Notes: generated by a model from the sequence alone, not told the origin. DNA of 64,000 nucleotides from Streptomyces rapamycinicus NRRL 5491 (GCF_024298965.1 NZ_CP085193.1:3720001-3784000), one strand, 5' to 3'. Shown: positions 6,853 through 15,922, numbered from the stretch's first letter. A program made the numbers and translations.

Positions 6853-9120
6853 CTACTGGCGGGTGCTCTTGCCGCGCAGACCGGTGAGGGCGTAGGCGCA
6901 CAACAGGACGGCCACCGACAACATCAGCGCCTGTCCGACCGGTTGGGACGCGAGCCGCAGCGCGACCGCCAGCCCTCGGTCGATCATGGAGGGCGACCGG
7001 TCCAGCGTCGCCGCGCGCAGCCGGTGCGGCAGCATGACCAGCGAACGCAGCGACGGGTCCTGCGCCGCGCGCTGGACGACGGGCACCGCGAGGATCGGCA
7101 CGGCGAGCAGGGTAGCCAGCCCGAGCGCGGTGGAACGGAAGACTCCGGCGGCGAGCAGCCCGGCCCACGACGAGCCGATGGTCAGGCCGAAGACGCCGAC
7201 CACCAGAGCGGGCCAGTCGCCCGGCAGCGGCACCGCGTTGCCGCCCACGAGCAGCAGGAGCGCCGCGCTGTCGAGCACGATGACGCCGAGCGACAGCAGG
7301 ACGGCACCGGCCGCGCAGACCGCGAATTTGGCGGCCAGCAGCCCGAGTCGGCGGGGCACGGCGTCCCGGGTCGCGGCCAGTGCCGGAAAGCGGAACTCGT
7401 CGCCGAAGGCGAGGGCGCCCAGGAGACCGGCCGCGATGGCGACGGGAGGCAGCGGGAGGTCGGCGGGCCAGCCGGTGAGCCGGTGCAGTTCCCCGGTGCC
7501 ACCGGCACGGGCGAGCAGCACGGAGGCGAGGAGCGAGGCCACGACGGAGGCGACACCGATCAGCCAGCCGGTCCGCACGCCGGTGGCGCGGCGCACCTCG
7601 TAGCGCATCGGCCAGGCGGGGCCGGGGAAGCGGAGCTTGGGGAGCAGCCGCAGCGGGGGTGCCTCGGGGGCGCGTGCGCGGGCGGCCGCGGGAGTCCCCG
7701 GGCCCAGATCGGCGGTCTCCTCGACCAGCCGGTGGACCACGATGCCGTGGCGGTAGGCGGTCTCCCCGACCGATGCGGGGGACAGGCCGTAGACGGAGAT
7801 GTGGGTGTCGTCGTCACGCACCACGGAGAACGGGTCGGCGGGCGCGGCGACCGGCTCCTCCTCGGGCTCGGCCCCCACTCCCATCCCGGCCCCGACGGCG
7901 ACCCGGGTCCCGGCCCCGGCCCGCGCGTGGACCGCTTCGGCGCCGACCGCTTGGGTGTCGGCAGCGGGGGCGGGGATGGGGGCAGAGGCGGGAGCGGGAG
8001 CGGGGGCGGGAGCGGGAGCGGGAGCGGGAGCGGGAGCGGGGGCGGCCTTGTCCGCCGGGTTTGCCGCGTCGGCCTTGTTCGCCTCGTCGCTGGCCGTCTT
8101 GCCGCTGGCCGCCTTGTCGCCGCCCGTCCTGCCGCTGACCGCGGCTTCCACGGTGGCCTTCTTCGCCTCGGCCGCGGCGGAGCCCCGGTAGGCGGACTGG
8201 GCCATCCTGACCTTGCGCCAGATCGCCCTCTTCCTGGTCTTGGGCCCGGGGCTCTCGGCCTTGACGACGTCGCCCCCGTCGGCCACGTCGGGCTGGGCCG
8301 TGTCGGCCGGGGCAACCCCGGACTTGGCCGCGAGCCCGGCCGCCGCCCGGGCCTCCTCCGCCGCCTGGGCCTCGGCCAACTGCCGGGCGGCCTCTACCTC
8401 CTCCTCCAGGACGGCGGCGAGGCGGCCGACGAGCGGCGAATGGACGACGACACGGGGGCGCAGCCGGGTGCGGGCGAACTCGTCCACCGGCTGATCGGCC
8501 ACCAGCCGCCCCGATTCCAGCGTGAGCACCTGATCCGCGAGGCGGATCACGCCCTCGGCGTCCTCGGTGGCGACGAGGACGGCGCCGCCCTGGGCGGCGA
8601 ATTGGCGCAGCAGCCCGTAGAGCCAGGCGGTCTCCCGGGTGGACAGGCCCCGGGCGGGCTCGTCGAGGACCAGGGTGTGCGGGTCCCCGAGCAGCGCGGT
8701 GGCGATCCCGAGGCGACGCTCCGCCCCGGTGGACAGATCACCGAGACGCTCGTCCGCCAGATCGGTCAGGCCGACCACATCGAGCACGACATCGGCGCGT
8801 GCGGCAGCCACCCCGGCCGCGGCACCGAGCATCCTCAGATGCCCCCGCACGGTGCGGCCCGGGTGGCCCGGGACGTCCTCGAGGAGAACGCCGACCTCAT
8901 GAGCCGGGCGCCGGATGCGGTGCAGGGGGCGGCCCCGGAAGAAGGCGGAGCCATGGCCCCGGTCGAGCTGCAGCAGAAGCCGCAGGGCGGTGGTCTTGCC
9001 CGCGCCGGGGCCGCCGAGCAGTGCGGTGACCCGGCCCGCCGGGGCCTCGAAGGTGAGGTCGTCGACAACGGGCGGTTGGTTGCGGCGGGGGGTGCTGGTC
9101 AGTCCGGTGGCCTGGATCAT
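6853..9120 (-). CDS. ABC transporter: ATPase fused to membrane domain through an Ala-Pro linker
   Basis: A 755-residue fusion. An ABC ATPase occupies residues 1-220: Walker A GGPGAGKTT (36-44), an unusual signature LSTGAERR (129-136) in place of LSGGQ, and Walker B TLVLDEP (149-155). Then comes a charged Ala-rich segment, a run of Ala-Pro dipeptides (about 360-384), and a C-terminal part with about six hydrophobic segments (LIGVASVVASLLASVLLA, VAIAAGLLGALAF, AGAVLLSLGVIVL and others) resembling an ABC-2 type permease. ATG start behind GGGAGAAG. Substrate unknown. Such a long disordered linker between ATPase and permease is odd; the order ATPase-then-permease suggests an exporter or regulator of membrane composition. 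It lies immediately upstream of whiH. Confidence 0.8.
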   Translation of the reverse strand: MIQATGLTSTPRRNQPPVVDDLTFEAPAGRVTALLGGPGAGKTTALRLLLQLDRGHGSAFFRGRPLHRIRRPAHEVGVLLEDVPGHPGRTVRGHLRMLGAAAGVAAARADVVLDVVGLTDLADERLGDLSTGAERRLGIATALLGDPHTLVLDEPARGLSTRETAWLYGLLRQFAAQGGAVLVATEDAEGVIRLADQVLTLESGRLVADQPVDEFARTRLRPRVVVHSPLVGRLAAVLEEEVEAARQLAEAQAAEEARAAAGLAAKSGVAPADTAQPDVADGGDVVKAESPGPKTRKRAIWRKVRMAQSAYRGSAAAEAKKATVEAAVSGRTGGDKAASGKTASDEANKADAANPADKAAPAPAPAPAPAPAPAPAPASAPIPAPAADTQAVGAEAVHARAGAGTRVAVGAGMGVGAEPEEEPVAAPADPFSVVRDDDTHISVYGLSPASVGETAYRHGIVVHRLVEETADLGPGTPAAARARAPEAPPLRLLPKLRFPGPAWPMRYEVRRATGVRTGWLIGVASVVASLLASVLLARAGGTGELHRLTGWPADLPLPPVAIAAGLLGALAFGDEFRFPALAATRDAVPRRLGLLAAKFAVCAAGAVLLSLGVIVLDSAALLLLVGGNAVPLPGDWPALVVGVFGLTIGSSWAGLLAAGVFRSTALGLATLLAVPILAVPVVQRAAQDPSLRSLVMLPHRLRAATLDRSPSMIDRGLAVALRLASQPVGQALMLSVAVLLCAYALTGLRGKSTRQ
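7988..8044. repeat. GGGAGC/GGGGGC hexanucleotide repeat inside the ABC fusion gene
   Basis: Hexamers GGGAGC (occasionally GGGGGC) repeat about nine times on the + strand and encode the Ala-Pro dipeptide run of the linker on the minus strand. Length variation here would change the linker by whole dipeptides without a frameshift. Confidence 0.85.
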
Positions 9121-9250
9121 GGCTTCTCCCGCGGGGCATGGAACCGCTCGATGGCACGTGGGGACTGGTGGCGTACCGGAGAACGTTAACCCGCTATGTC
9201 CTATTTCGTCAGGACGTAGCACTCCCGGGGAGTCGTCGTGTCATGGCCCG

Positions 9251-10012
9251 TCACACCTCGGGGCGAAGCATGGGCGGATTGAGCAGCGTCGCCCCTCCGG
9301 CCCGGAACAGCTGGGCGGGACGGCCGCCCTGACGGGTCGTCGTACCACCGGTGGGCACCAGGAAACCCGGAGTGCCGGTGACCTTGCGGTGGAAGTTACG
9401 CGGATCCAGGGCCACACCCCATACCGCCTCGTACACCCGGCGCAGCTCGCCGACCGTGAACTCCTGCGGGCAGAAGGCGGTGGCCAGCGAGGAGTACTCG
9501 ATCTTGGAGCGGGCGCGCTCGACCCCGTCCGCGAGGATGCGGGCATGATCGAAGGCGAGCGGGGCGGCCAGATCGCTGTCCCGCCCGAAGGCCCCCTCCT
9601 GGTCGAGCAGCGACTCGACCGGCGCCCAGCGCACGCTGTGCGCGTCGCCCCCAGCCCGGGGAGCGGGCAGATCGGGCGCCAGCGCGAGATGCGCCACGCT
9701 GACCACGCGCATCCGGGGGTCCCGCTTCGGATCGCCGTAGGTGGCGAGCTGCTCGAGGTGGGCCGCGTTCGGCGGAACCGGAAGCGTGGGGTCATGGGCG
9801 AGCAGCCCGGTCTCCTCGGCCAACTCCCTGGCAGCGGCGACGGCGAGATCCTCATCGGGCCGCACGAAACCGCCGGGCAGCGCCCACCGCCCCTTGAAGG
9901 GCGACTCCCCGCGGCGAACGGCCAGCGCACACAGCGAATGCCGCCGCACGGTGAGCACGACCAGATCAACGGTGACGGCGAATGCCGGGAAAGCCGACGG
10001 GTCGTAGGGCAT
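9251..10012 (-). CDS. NrtR-type regulator: Nudix domain plus winged helix
   Basis: A 253-residue protein. The N-terminal Nudix fold has a complete Nudix box at 48-70 (G-x5-E-x7-REL-AEE-TGL). The C-terminal part (from FDH at 154) reads as the winged helix of NrtR regulators: KIEYSSLA, then EFTVGELRRVYEAVWG and DPRNFHRKV at 203-211, then a C-terminal LFRAGG strand. NrtR proteins sense ADP-ribose and repress NAD metabolism genes; here the intact box means hydrolase activity remains possible. The ATG at 10012 begins MPYDPSAFPAF. Overlapping inverted repeats 10-37 nt upstream of it suggest autoregulation. No NAD gene is adjacent. Less likely it is a plain Nudix hydrolase. Confidence 0.8.
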   Translation of the reverse strand: MPYDPSAFPAFAVTVDLVVLTVRRHSLCALAVRRGESPFKGRWALPGGFVRPDEDLAVAAARELAEETGLLAHDPTLPVPPNAAHLEQLATYGDPKRDPRMRVVSVAHLALAPDLPAPRAGGDAHSVRWAPVESLLDQEGAFGRDSDLAAPLAFDHARILADGVERARSKIEYSSLATAFCPQEFTVGELRRVYEAVWGVALDPRNFHRKVTGTPGFLVPTGGTTTRQGGRPAQLFRAGGATLLNPPMLRPEV

Positions 10013-10021
10013 GACGCGATC

Positions 10022-10049
10022 ATAGTCGTCTGCCTGACGATAATCAGGC
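10022..10049. promoter_or_regulatory. Overlapping inverted repeats, candidate operator of the Nudix regulator
   Basis: ATAGTCGTC (10022-10030) and GACGATAAT (10036-10044) are inverted repeats matching at 7 of 9 positions around a 5-nt centre. Overlapping it, GCCTGA (10032-10037) and TCAGGC (10044-10049) are perfect inverted repeats around CGATAA. The element sits just upstream of the minus-strand regulator gene, the usual place for a self-repressor operator. Confidence 0.5.
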
Positions 10050-10513
10050 CCTTGAGCATGATCACCGATGTTCGTGAAATCGCTCTCTCAAGCGCTCGCC
10101 TGCACGATTCCCGCACCCCCTTCCGAATCCCCCGAGCCGCCCCACGCGGGCGGACCGCCACACCCCAACCCACCGGCCGCCCCGGACCGTCACGCCTCAG
10201 CAGACCCCCTCGCCGCCCACTGTCCGCCCCCAGCCGCCGGACCTCAGCACACCCCCTGCCGTCCACCGACCGCCCCCAGGCCACCGTGTCTCAGTCGCCG
10301 AGCCTCCAGCCGATCGGGATCCCCGGCCTGGAGGACCCGCCCCGCTAGCCGTTCGCTATCTGCCCCCGGCCACGGGGCCTCGGCCCACCTGCGCCGCCCC
10401 CGGGCCGCGTGTCTTGGGCCCGAGCCGTCCAGCGGATCGGGATCCCCGAGGGTAGTCCGCAGGCCGCCCCTGGCCCCCGCCCCAGGGCTCTCCCGGCCTG
10501 GCCGCTGGCCGGG
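10050..10513. other. Gap without a supported gene; degenerate direct repeats
   Basis: The open frames across this stretch are Pro/Ser/Arg-rich and unlike real proteins. I see degenerate direct repeats: a block of about 54 bp at 10271-10325 recurs at 10395-10448, the best-conserved core being CCGAGCC(G)TCCAGC(C/G)GATCGGGATCCCCG in two parts. Earlier, at about 10170-10290, weaker copies of CGCCCCCAG...CTCAG recur. The far end lies just beyond the 3' end of the DUF4192 gene. Confidence 0.6.
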
Positions 10514-12034
10514 TCAGCGGCGGCTGCGCGTGCCCCGGCCTCCGGTGCGGCGGCGGGTGCGCGGCCGCCCTTCCGGGCGGCGCTTGCCACCCGGGGCGCT
10601 CGTCCCTGCCGAGCCGCTCCTGCCGCCCGGCCCCGCCGCCCCGCTCGGCCGCTCCCGCGCCGGCTCCCGCTCACCCTGGCCTTCCGCCTCCCCCGATTCC
10701 TCCACTTCCTCCAACTCCTCCGCTTCCGCGCGGGCGGCCGATTCGGCGGGCTCAGCCGACTCGACCGGTCCGGCCGTTTCCATGCTCGTTTCGGCCGGAG
10801 TTCCGGCCACCCCCCGCGGCTCGGCGGCAGCCAAGTCGCCGAGCCGCTCCAGTTCCGCGTGCACCGCGGCGTGCACGGCACGATCGGCGCGGTCGGCCGG
10901 GTCGGAGCGCTCGGAGTCCTCCCGGCGCAGGCATTGACGCAGCAGCTTCGGATGGACCCCCTCATTGCACGCCTGGTGCAACAACCTCGCGAAGAGGTAG
11001 TCGGGATCAACACGCAGGGCACGCCCGAGCGCCACCCGTGCCGTGAGCTCATCACCCGCCGACCAGGCGACCCACCCCGCCAGGGCGAGCGGCGCCGCCG
11101 CATGCTCCCCGTAGGAGCCGACACAGCGTCGGGCCAGCGCCCGCCACAGCCGCAGCGCCGCGTCGGCGTCCGCTTCCTCCATCCAGCCGGCCACCCGGTC
11201 CCGGGTCCGCCGGTCCTGCAGCCCGATGATCATCGCCGCCGCCTCCTGGTCGTCGAGCAGACCGTCATCGCGGAAATCGGCCGCACAGGCGTCGGCGACC
11301 GACGGCGCGGCCTGGAACGTGTCCAGCATCCGGCCCACCAGACCGAGGGTTTGCGCACGCACCGCCACGGAGCCACCGGCGTCCAGAATCCTCGGCACAA
11401 GATCGGCCCCCGCTGTGTCCAGCGCCCGCTCCTGCCCATCGGCCCGAGGCGCCCCGAGCGGGGCGAGCCTGGCCTCCATCTCGCGCAGCGAGCCGCGCAC
11501 CTGGACTCCCGCGAACGTCGCCGCCGCGGCCATGACCGACGTGCCGGGCAGGGCGAGCGGAACGCCTTCCGGCGGACAGCAGCGCCGGTCGGGGCAGACA
11601 TACGACCAGAACCGGCCGCCGGAGATGCACAGCGCCTCGAACACCGGCACCTCCAACCCGCCGCACGCGATGCGCAGCCGCTGAGAGAGGGGCCGCAGCC
11701 GCTCCATCGCCTCCTGCGCGGACTCGCCCTCGGCCGGCTCCTGGCACAGGAACAGAACGACTCCGTCCGGCCGCACGCCCCGCCGCTCGCTGCCGCTGAT
11801 CAGGCATTCGGCGAGCTGATCGCAGACCTCGGGCCACTCCTCCGGGACCCGGGGAATGCCGAGCCTCAGCCTGCCGCCGAACCGGCCGCGGGCGCCGTGC
11901 AGCGCGATCATCACGATGCTGTCGTCCGGCTGAAAGCCCAGGACATAGGGCAGGGCATCGGCGAGCTCGGCCGGGCTGCGGAGGGTGACCTGCTCTTCGC
12001 CGGGCAGACCGGCCGCTTCGTTGTGTCGAGTCAT
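10514..12034 (-). CDS. DUF4192 domain protein with charged C-terminal tail
   Basis: A 506-residue actinobacterial protein of the DUF4192 family: near the N-terminus are [20 protein letters not shown] and [11 protein letters not shown], typical for the family, followed by a mixed alpha/beta body with a cysteine-rich spot (CPDRRCCP). From about residue 385 the chain becomes low complexity: an Ala/Glu-rich acidic segment, then a Gly/Arg-rich basic tail ending in [14 protein letters not shown]. The function of DUF4192 is unknown to me. ATG chosen at MTRHNEA; a GTG 12 codons upstream is possible. It is divergent from recQ and shares a promoter region containing two inverted DnaA-type boxes. Confidence 0.8.
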   Translation of the reverse strand: MTRHNEAAGLPGEEQVTLRSPAELADALPYVLGFQPDDSIVMIALHGARGRFGGRLRLGIPRVPEEWPEVCDQLAECLISGSERRGVRPDGVVLFLCQEPAEGESAQEAMERLRPLSQRLRIACGGLEVPVFEALCISGGRFWSYVCPDRRCCPPEGVPLALPGTSVMAAAATFAGVQVRGSLREMEARLAPLGAPRADGQERALDTAGADLVPRILDAGGSVAVRAQTLGLVGRMLDTFQAAPSVADACAADFRDDGLLDDQEAAAMIIGLQDRRTRDRVAGWMEEADADAALRLWRALARRCVGSYGEHAAAPLALAGWVAWSAGDELTARVALGRALRVDPDYLFARLLHQACNEGVHPKLLRQCLRREDSERSDPADRADRAVHAAVHAELERLGDLAAAEPRGVAGTPAETSMETAGPVESAEPAESAARAEAEELEEVEESGEAEGQGEREPARERPSGAAGPGGRSGSAGTSAPGGKRRPEGRPRTRRRTGGRGTRSRR

Positions 12035-12071
12035 GGCCCGACGGTCCCTCAGCCCAGCCGACCCCGCCACC

Positions 12072-12095
12072 CCTGTGGATAACGTTATCCACAGG
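12072..12095. promoter_or_regulatory. Perfect 24-bp palindrome made of two inverted DnaA boxes
   Basis: TGTGGATAA (12074-12082) and TTATCCACA (12085-12093) are two exact copies, in opposite orientation, of the 9-mer TTATCCACA, separated by CG; flanking CC/GG extend the symmetry to 24 bp. This 9-mer is the E. coli DnaA box; the preferred Streptomyces box is TTGTCCACA, one base different. It lies between the divergent DUF4192 and recQ genes, 38 nt before the former and 50 nt before the latter. Confidence 0.75.
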
Positions 12096-12115
12096 CTGCC
12101 CGGGGCGTTGGCGCG

Positions 12116-12138
12116 ATGTCGGCGGTATCAGGTTGCAT
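12116..12138 (+). promoter_or_regulatory. Possible LexA-independent damage promoter of recQ (degenerate)
   Basis: ATGTCGGCG (12116-12124), 8 nt, then TTGCAT (12133-12138). The actinobacterial PafBC-dependent promoter is TTGTCRGTG-N8-TANNNT; here 7 of 9 and part of the -10 match, with exact spacing. Transcription would start at or next to the ATG at 12145, giving a leaderless message. Confidence 0.35.
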
Positions 12139-12144
12139 GGGGGC

Positions 12145-14310
12145 ATGAGCGACGAAGACCTGCGCCTCTCGGCCGACCGCGTCCTGGCCCGCCTCGTCGG
12201 GGACACCACCGGCTCCGCCCGGCTCCGGGAGGATCAATGGCGGGCGATCGAGGCGCTCGTCGCCGAGCGCCGCCGGGCGCTGGTCGTGCAGCGCACCGGC
12301 TGGGGCAAGTCGGCGGTGTATTTCGTCGCCACCGCGCTGCTGCGCGAGCGGGGCAGCGGTCCGACCGTAATCGTCTCCCCCCTGCTCGCGCTGATGCGCA
12401 ACCAGGTCGAGGCCGCCGCGCGCGCCGGTATCCAGGCCCGGACGATCAATTCCGCGAACACCGAGGAGTGGGACACCATCCAGGCGGAGGTGGCCGCCGG
12501 CGAGGTGGACGTGCTGCTGGTGAGCCCGGAGCGGCTCAACAACCCCGACTTCCGCGACCAGGTGCTGCCCCAGCTCGCCGCCGCCACCGGCCTGCTGGTC
12601 GTCGACGAGGCACACTGCATCTCCGATTGGGGCCATGACTTCCGGCCCGACTACCGCAGGCTGCGCACCATGCTCGCCGATCTTCCCCAGGGTGTGCCCG
12701 TGCTCGCCACCACCGCGACCGCGAACGCGCGGGTCACCGCCGATGTGGCCGAGCAGCTGGGCACGGGCGAGGGAACCGGGCGGGCGCTGGTGCTGCGCGG
12801 CCCACTGGACCGGGAGAGCCTGCGGCTGGGCGTGCTGCCGCTGCCGGACGCCGCGCATCGGCTCGCCTGGCTCGCCGACCACCTCGACGAGCTGCCGGGT
12901 TCCGGGATCATCTACACCCTCACCGTGGCCGCGGCCGCGGAGGTGACCGCGTTCCTGCGGCAGCGCGGCCACGCCGTCGCCTCCTACACCGGCAAGACGG
13001 AGAACGCGGATCGCCAGCAGGCCGAGGAGGACCTGCTGGCCAACCGGGTCAAGGCGCTGGTCGCCACCTCAGCGCTGGGCATGGGCTTCGACAAGCCGGA
13101 CCTCGGTTTCGTGGTGCATCTCGGTTCGCCGTCCTCCCCCATCGCCTACTACCAGCAGGTCGGGCGCGCCGGGCGCGGTGTGGAGCACGCCGAGGTGCTG
13201 CTCCTGCCCGGTCGCGAGGACGAGGCGATCTGGCGGTATTTCGCCTCGCTCGCCTTCCCGCCCGAGGAGCAGGTGCGCCGCACGCTCGACGTGCTCGCGT
13301 CGTCGGACCGGCCGGTCTCGCTGCCCGCGCTCGAGCCCCAGGTCGAGCTGCGGCGGTCGCGTCTGGAAATCATGCTCAAGGTGCTCGACGTGGACGGCGC
13401 GGTGCGGCGGGTGCGCGGCGGCTGGACCGCCACCGGGCAGCCCTGGGCGTATGACGCGGAGCGGTATGCGTGGGTGGCGCGCCAGCGGGAGACCGAGCAG
13501 CAGGCCATGCGGGAGTACGCCACGACGGCCGACTGCCGGATGGAGTTCCTGCGGCGGCAGCTGGACGACGAGAAGGCGGCGCCCTGTGGCCGCTGTGACA
13601 ACTGCGCGGGGGCCCGGTTCACCACCGAGGTGTCCGCCGCCGCGCTGGACGCGGCGCGCGGTGAGCTGGGGCGGCCCGGTGTCGAGGTGGAGCCGCGCCG
13701 TATGTGGCCGACCGGGCTGCCCGCGGTGGGCGTCGACCTCAAGGGCCGCATTCCGGCCGGGGAGCAGGCCGCTCCGGGCCGGGCCCTGGGCCGTCTGTCC
13801 GACATCGGCTGGGGAAACCGGCTGCGGCCGCTGCTGGCCCCGCAGAACCCGGACGCCCCGGTGCCCGACGATGTGGCCGGTGCGGTGGTGACCGTGCTCG
13901 CCGACTGGGCCAAGGGCCCCGGCGGCTGGGCCTCGGACGCGCCGGACGCCCCGGACCGCCCGGTGGGCGTGGTCACGATCGCCTCGCGCACCCGCCCACA
14001 GCTGATCCGGTCACTCGGCGAACGGATCGCCACCGTCGGCCGGTTGCCCCTGCTCGGGAGCGTCGCGTACCACGACGGCGAGATCGACACCCGGGTCCCG
14101 CGCACCAACAGCGCCCAGCGGCTGCGGGCGCTGCACGGCGCGCTGACCGTGCCGCCCCCGCTGGCGGCGGCCCTTGCCGAGGCGGGTGGGCCGGTGCTGC
14201 TGGTGGACGACCTGGCGGACACCGGCTGGACCTTGGCGGTCGCCTCCCGGCTGCTCCGCCGGGCCGGGGCGGCCGGGGTGTTTCCGCTGGTCCTGGCCGT
14301 GCAGGGATAG
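12145..14310 (+). CDS. recQ: RecQ-family DNA helicase with C-terminal phosphoribosyltransferase-like domain
   Basis: A 721-residue fusion. The helicase core has TGWGKS (51-56), DEAH (154-157) followed by the RecQ aromatic loop region [19 protein letters not shown] (188-193), and motif [12 protein letters not shown] (335-344). A RecQ-type zinc module follows with Cys464, Cys481, Cys484 and Cys487 (CGRCDNC). Instead of a HRDC domain, the C-terminal 200 residues end with [16 protein letters not shown] (682-696), the PRPP-binding signature of type I phosphoribosyltransferases (ComF-like). It unwinds DNA 3'-5' in repair by family knowledge; the role of the added domain is unknown. The start ATG has only a G-rich upstream stretch and may be leaderless. 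Confidence 0.9.
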   Translation: MSDEDLRLSADRVLARLVGDTTGSARLREDQWRAIEALVAERRRALVVQRTGWGKSAVYFVATALLRERGSGPTVIVSPLLALMRNQVEAAARAGIQARTINSANTEEWDTIQAEVAAGEVDVLLVSPERLNNPDFRDQVLPQLAAATGLLVVDEAHCISDWGHDFRPDYRRLRTMLADLPQGVPVLATTATANARVTADVAEQLGTGEGTGRALVLRGPLDRESLRLGVLPLPDAAHRLAWLADHLDELPGSGIIYTLTVAAAAEVTAFLRQRGHAVASYTGKTENADRQQAEEDLLANRVKALVATSALGMGFDKPDLGFVVHLGSPSSPIAYYQQVGRAGRGVEHAEVLLLPGREDEAIWRYFASLAFPPEEQVRRTLDVLASSDRPVSLPALEPQVELRRSRLEIMLKVLDVDGAVRRVRGGWTATGQPWAYDAERYAWVARQRETEQQAMREYATTADCRMEFLRRQLDDEKAAPCGRCDNCAGARFTTEVSAAALDAARGELGRPGVEVEPRRMWPTGLPAVGVDLKGRIPAGEQAAPGRALGRLSDIGWGNRLRPLLAPQNPDAPVPDDVAGAVVTVLADWAKGPGGWASDAPDAPDRPVGVVTIASRTRPQLIRSLGERIATVGRLPLLGSVAYHDGEIDTRVPRTNSAQRLRALHGALTVPPPLAAALAEAGGPVLLVDDLADTGWTLAVASRLLRRAGAAGVFPLVLAVQG

Positions 14311-14539
14311 GGACGGCCGCGGTTGCGGCGGGGTGCGAACCGGCCAGGAATATAGAACGCACATCCAGGTAAAACGGTCAGTGGTGCCGACTGTGCATTG
14401 CCGCACGCGGGCGCTACCGCGAGAATTGTCAGCAGCTCCCCCGCCCCCGGTCCGGCCGTGGTACCGACGGGGCTGTGTCGTGGCCCGCGCCCGTGCCCGA
14501 CCCTTCGCACGGACCGTGGGCGCAGACGAAGGGAGGACC
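14311..14539. other. Intergenic region downstream of recQ
   Basis: No gene is supported. It contains an AT-richer patch (GGAATATAGAACG around 14345) that could hold the promoter of the following gene, but no clear motif. Confidence 0.4.
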
Positions 14540-15163
14540 GTGACCTTCGGCTTCGTTCCGCCACCGTCCGCCGATTCCACTTCCCGAGCCGGCCGGATGC
14601 TCCAGCCCGCCGAGTGGGCGGCAGCGGGAATCCCATTGCTGCGCAATCCGCGCGAGGTGGTCACCGGACTGCACATTCGCCATCTGCCGACGCCCTCGAC
14701 CGCCGTCGTCGCGGTCCTCGATCCGGAGGAACGGCTCGCGGCGAGCGCCTCGTTCGTCCGCCGCGGCGCTGCCGCCGTCGACGGCTGGGACTTCCGGAAC
14801 GCGCTGCTGGCGCAGTTGCGCCGGGTGATCCCGCACGATCTGCGGCGCCGCACACCGATCCGCACCGCCGTGCTGCTCTACTGCCGCGAGGGCGAGAGCC
14901 GGTGGACGGAGGAGGACGGCGCCTGGATGTGGGGTCTGCGCGACGCCTGCACCCTGCACGGCCTGCGCTGCGGTGCGTACATCACGCTGACCCACGACGG
15001 ATGGCGGGTCCTCGGTGAGGGGCGGGGCGGCCGTCGGCCGCACTCCGCTTCGCTGCCGACCGAACCGGGCGTGGCCGTCGAGGGCGATGGCGACGCCAAG
15101 GCGCTGCCGCGGCCCCACCTCGGAGGGCGGCGCAAGGCGCTGAGCCACCCCGCCGCCGTCTGA
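14540..15163 (+). CDS. Conserved hypothetical protein, Streptomyces
   Basis: A 207-residue protein that I do not recognise. GTG start (VTFGFVPPPS) directly behind GGGAGGACC. The central part alternates strands and helices (STAVVAVLDPEERLAASASFVRRG, RTAVLLYCREGESRW in parts, CGAYITLTHDGWRVL) and could be a small alpha/beta domain; the last 45 residues are low complexity and charged. No signal peptide, no membrane segment. It follows recQ on the same strand after a 229-nt gap, so probably has its own promoter, and converges on the rnhB unit. Confidence 0.6.
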   Translation: MTFGFVPPPSADSTSRAGRMLQPAEWAAAGIPLLRNPREVVTGLHIRHLPTPSTAVVAVLDPEERLAASASFVRRGAAAVDGWDFRNALLAQLRRVIPHDLRRRTPIRTAVLLYCREGESRWTEEDGAWMWGLRDACTLHGLRCGAYITLTHDGWRVLGEGRGGRRPHSASLPTEPGVAVEGDGDAKALPRPHLGGRRKALSHPAAV

Positions 15164-15262
15164 CCGGTCGCGGGCCGCACGGCCACCGGCCGTCCGGACG
15201 CCGGACAGCTCCGCCACGGGGGAAGAGACTGCCGGGCACCGGGCGTTCGGGGACGTGCGGCC

Positions 15263-15922
15263 TCAGGCGCCCGGACCGATGAGGGTGTTGATGCGCTCCG
15301 GATCGCCGCAGACGATCAGCAGCGTCCCGGCACGGCCCATCGCCTCGGGCAGCGCGCGGGCCACGGCGTCGTTCACACCACCGTTGACGGCGACGACCAC
15401 GACCGGACGGCCCTTGAGGCGGTCGGCATCCGCGCCGGCGTAGAAGACATCGTCTCCGGCGTCGTGCTGCGCCCAGTAGGACGCCTCGCCGAAGGACAAC
15501 TCATGTGCCGCCCACGGATGCTGTTCCCCGGTGGTCAGTACCAGGATCTCACCAGGGGGCCGACCGGAATCCAGCAGCAGGTCGACCGCCTCGTCAGCCG
15601 CGTCCAGGGCGCCGTCCACCGTGGCGGGGATCAGCTGGATCTGGGGCGTGGCCTTCGTGGCGGTGGGTGCGGCCTTGGCAGCCGAAGCCGCCTGGGCGGT
15701 CGGCACGGGCTTCGTCGCATCGCTCGTGGTGCGCTGCGACTGAGCCGACGAGGTTCCGGCGGAGCCACGGTTGGGACCGGGGCTTCCGGGGCGCCGCGGT
15801 GCGGGCCGGGGGCCGGGACCAGGGACAGGACGAGGGGTCGGCGCGGTACGGCCTGCGGCCGGTGTCGCGCGGGGACCCGGGACACTCTCGTGAATCTGAG
15901 GCTCCTCGGGGATGAGAGGCAT
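15263..15922 (-). CDS. Conserved protein with UvrD/Rep C-terminal-like domain, no ATPase part
   Basis: About 219 residues. The first 95 are Pro/Ala/Gly-rich and probably disordered. The rest resembles the C-terminal (2B/2A) end of UvrD-like helicases: GEILVLTTGEQHPWA, then RLKGRPVVVVAVNG where helicases have the RAKGLE-type motif V, then ALPEAMGRAGTLLIVCGDPE where motif VI would be, but without its catalytic arginines in the usual context. No Walker A is present, so it cannot be a helicase alone. It follows rnhB on the same strand with 68 nt between, likely an operon. Start uncertain: ATG at 15922 or, 12 codons earlier, at 15958; neither has a clear ribosome site. Confidence 0.6.
   Translation of the reverse strand: MPLIPEEPQIHESVPGPRATPAAGRTAPTPRPVPGPGPRPAPRRPGSPGPNRGSAGTSSAQSQRTTSDATKPVPTAQAASAAKAAPTATKATPQIQLIPATVDGALDAADEAVDLLLDSGRPPGEILVLTTGEQHPWAAHELSFGEASYWAQHDAGDDVFYAGADADRLKGRPVVVVAVNGGVNDAVARALPEAMGRAGTLLIVCGDPERINTLIGPGA

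Noticed and set aside
9198..9215. GTCCT-N8-AGGAC inverted repeat upstream of the ABC fusion gene
   Set aside because: Arms are only 5 bp and no promoter could be aligned with it; likely chance.
10068..10937. A 289-codon + strand frame in the gap after the Nudix regulator
   Set aside because: Almost only Pro/Ser/Ala/Arg, overlaps the real DUF4192 gene and has no ribosome site.
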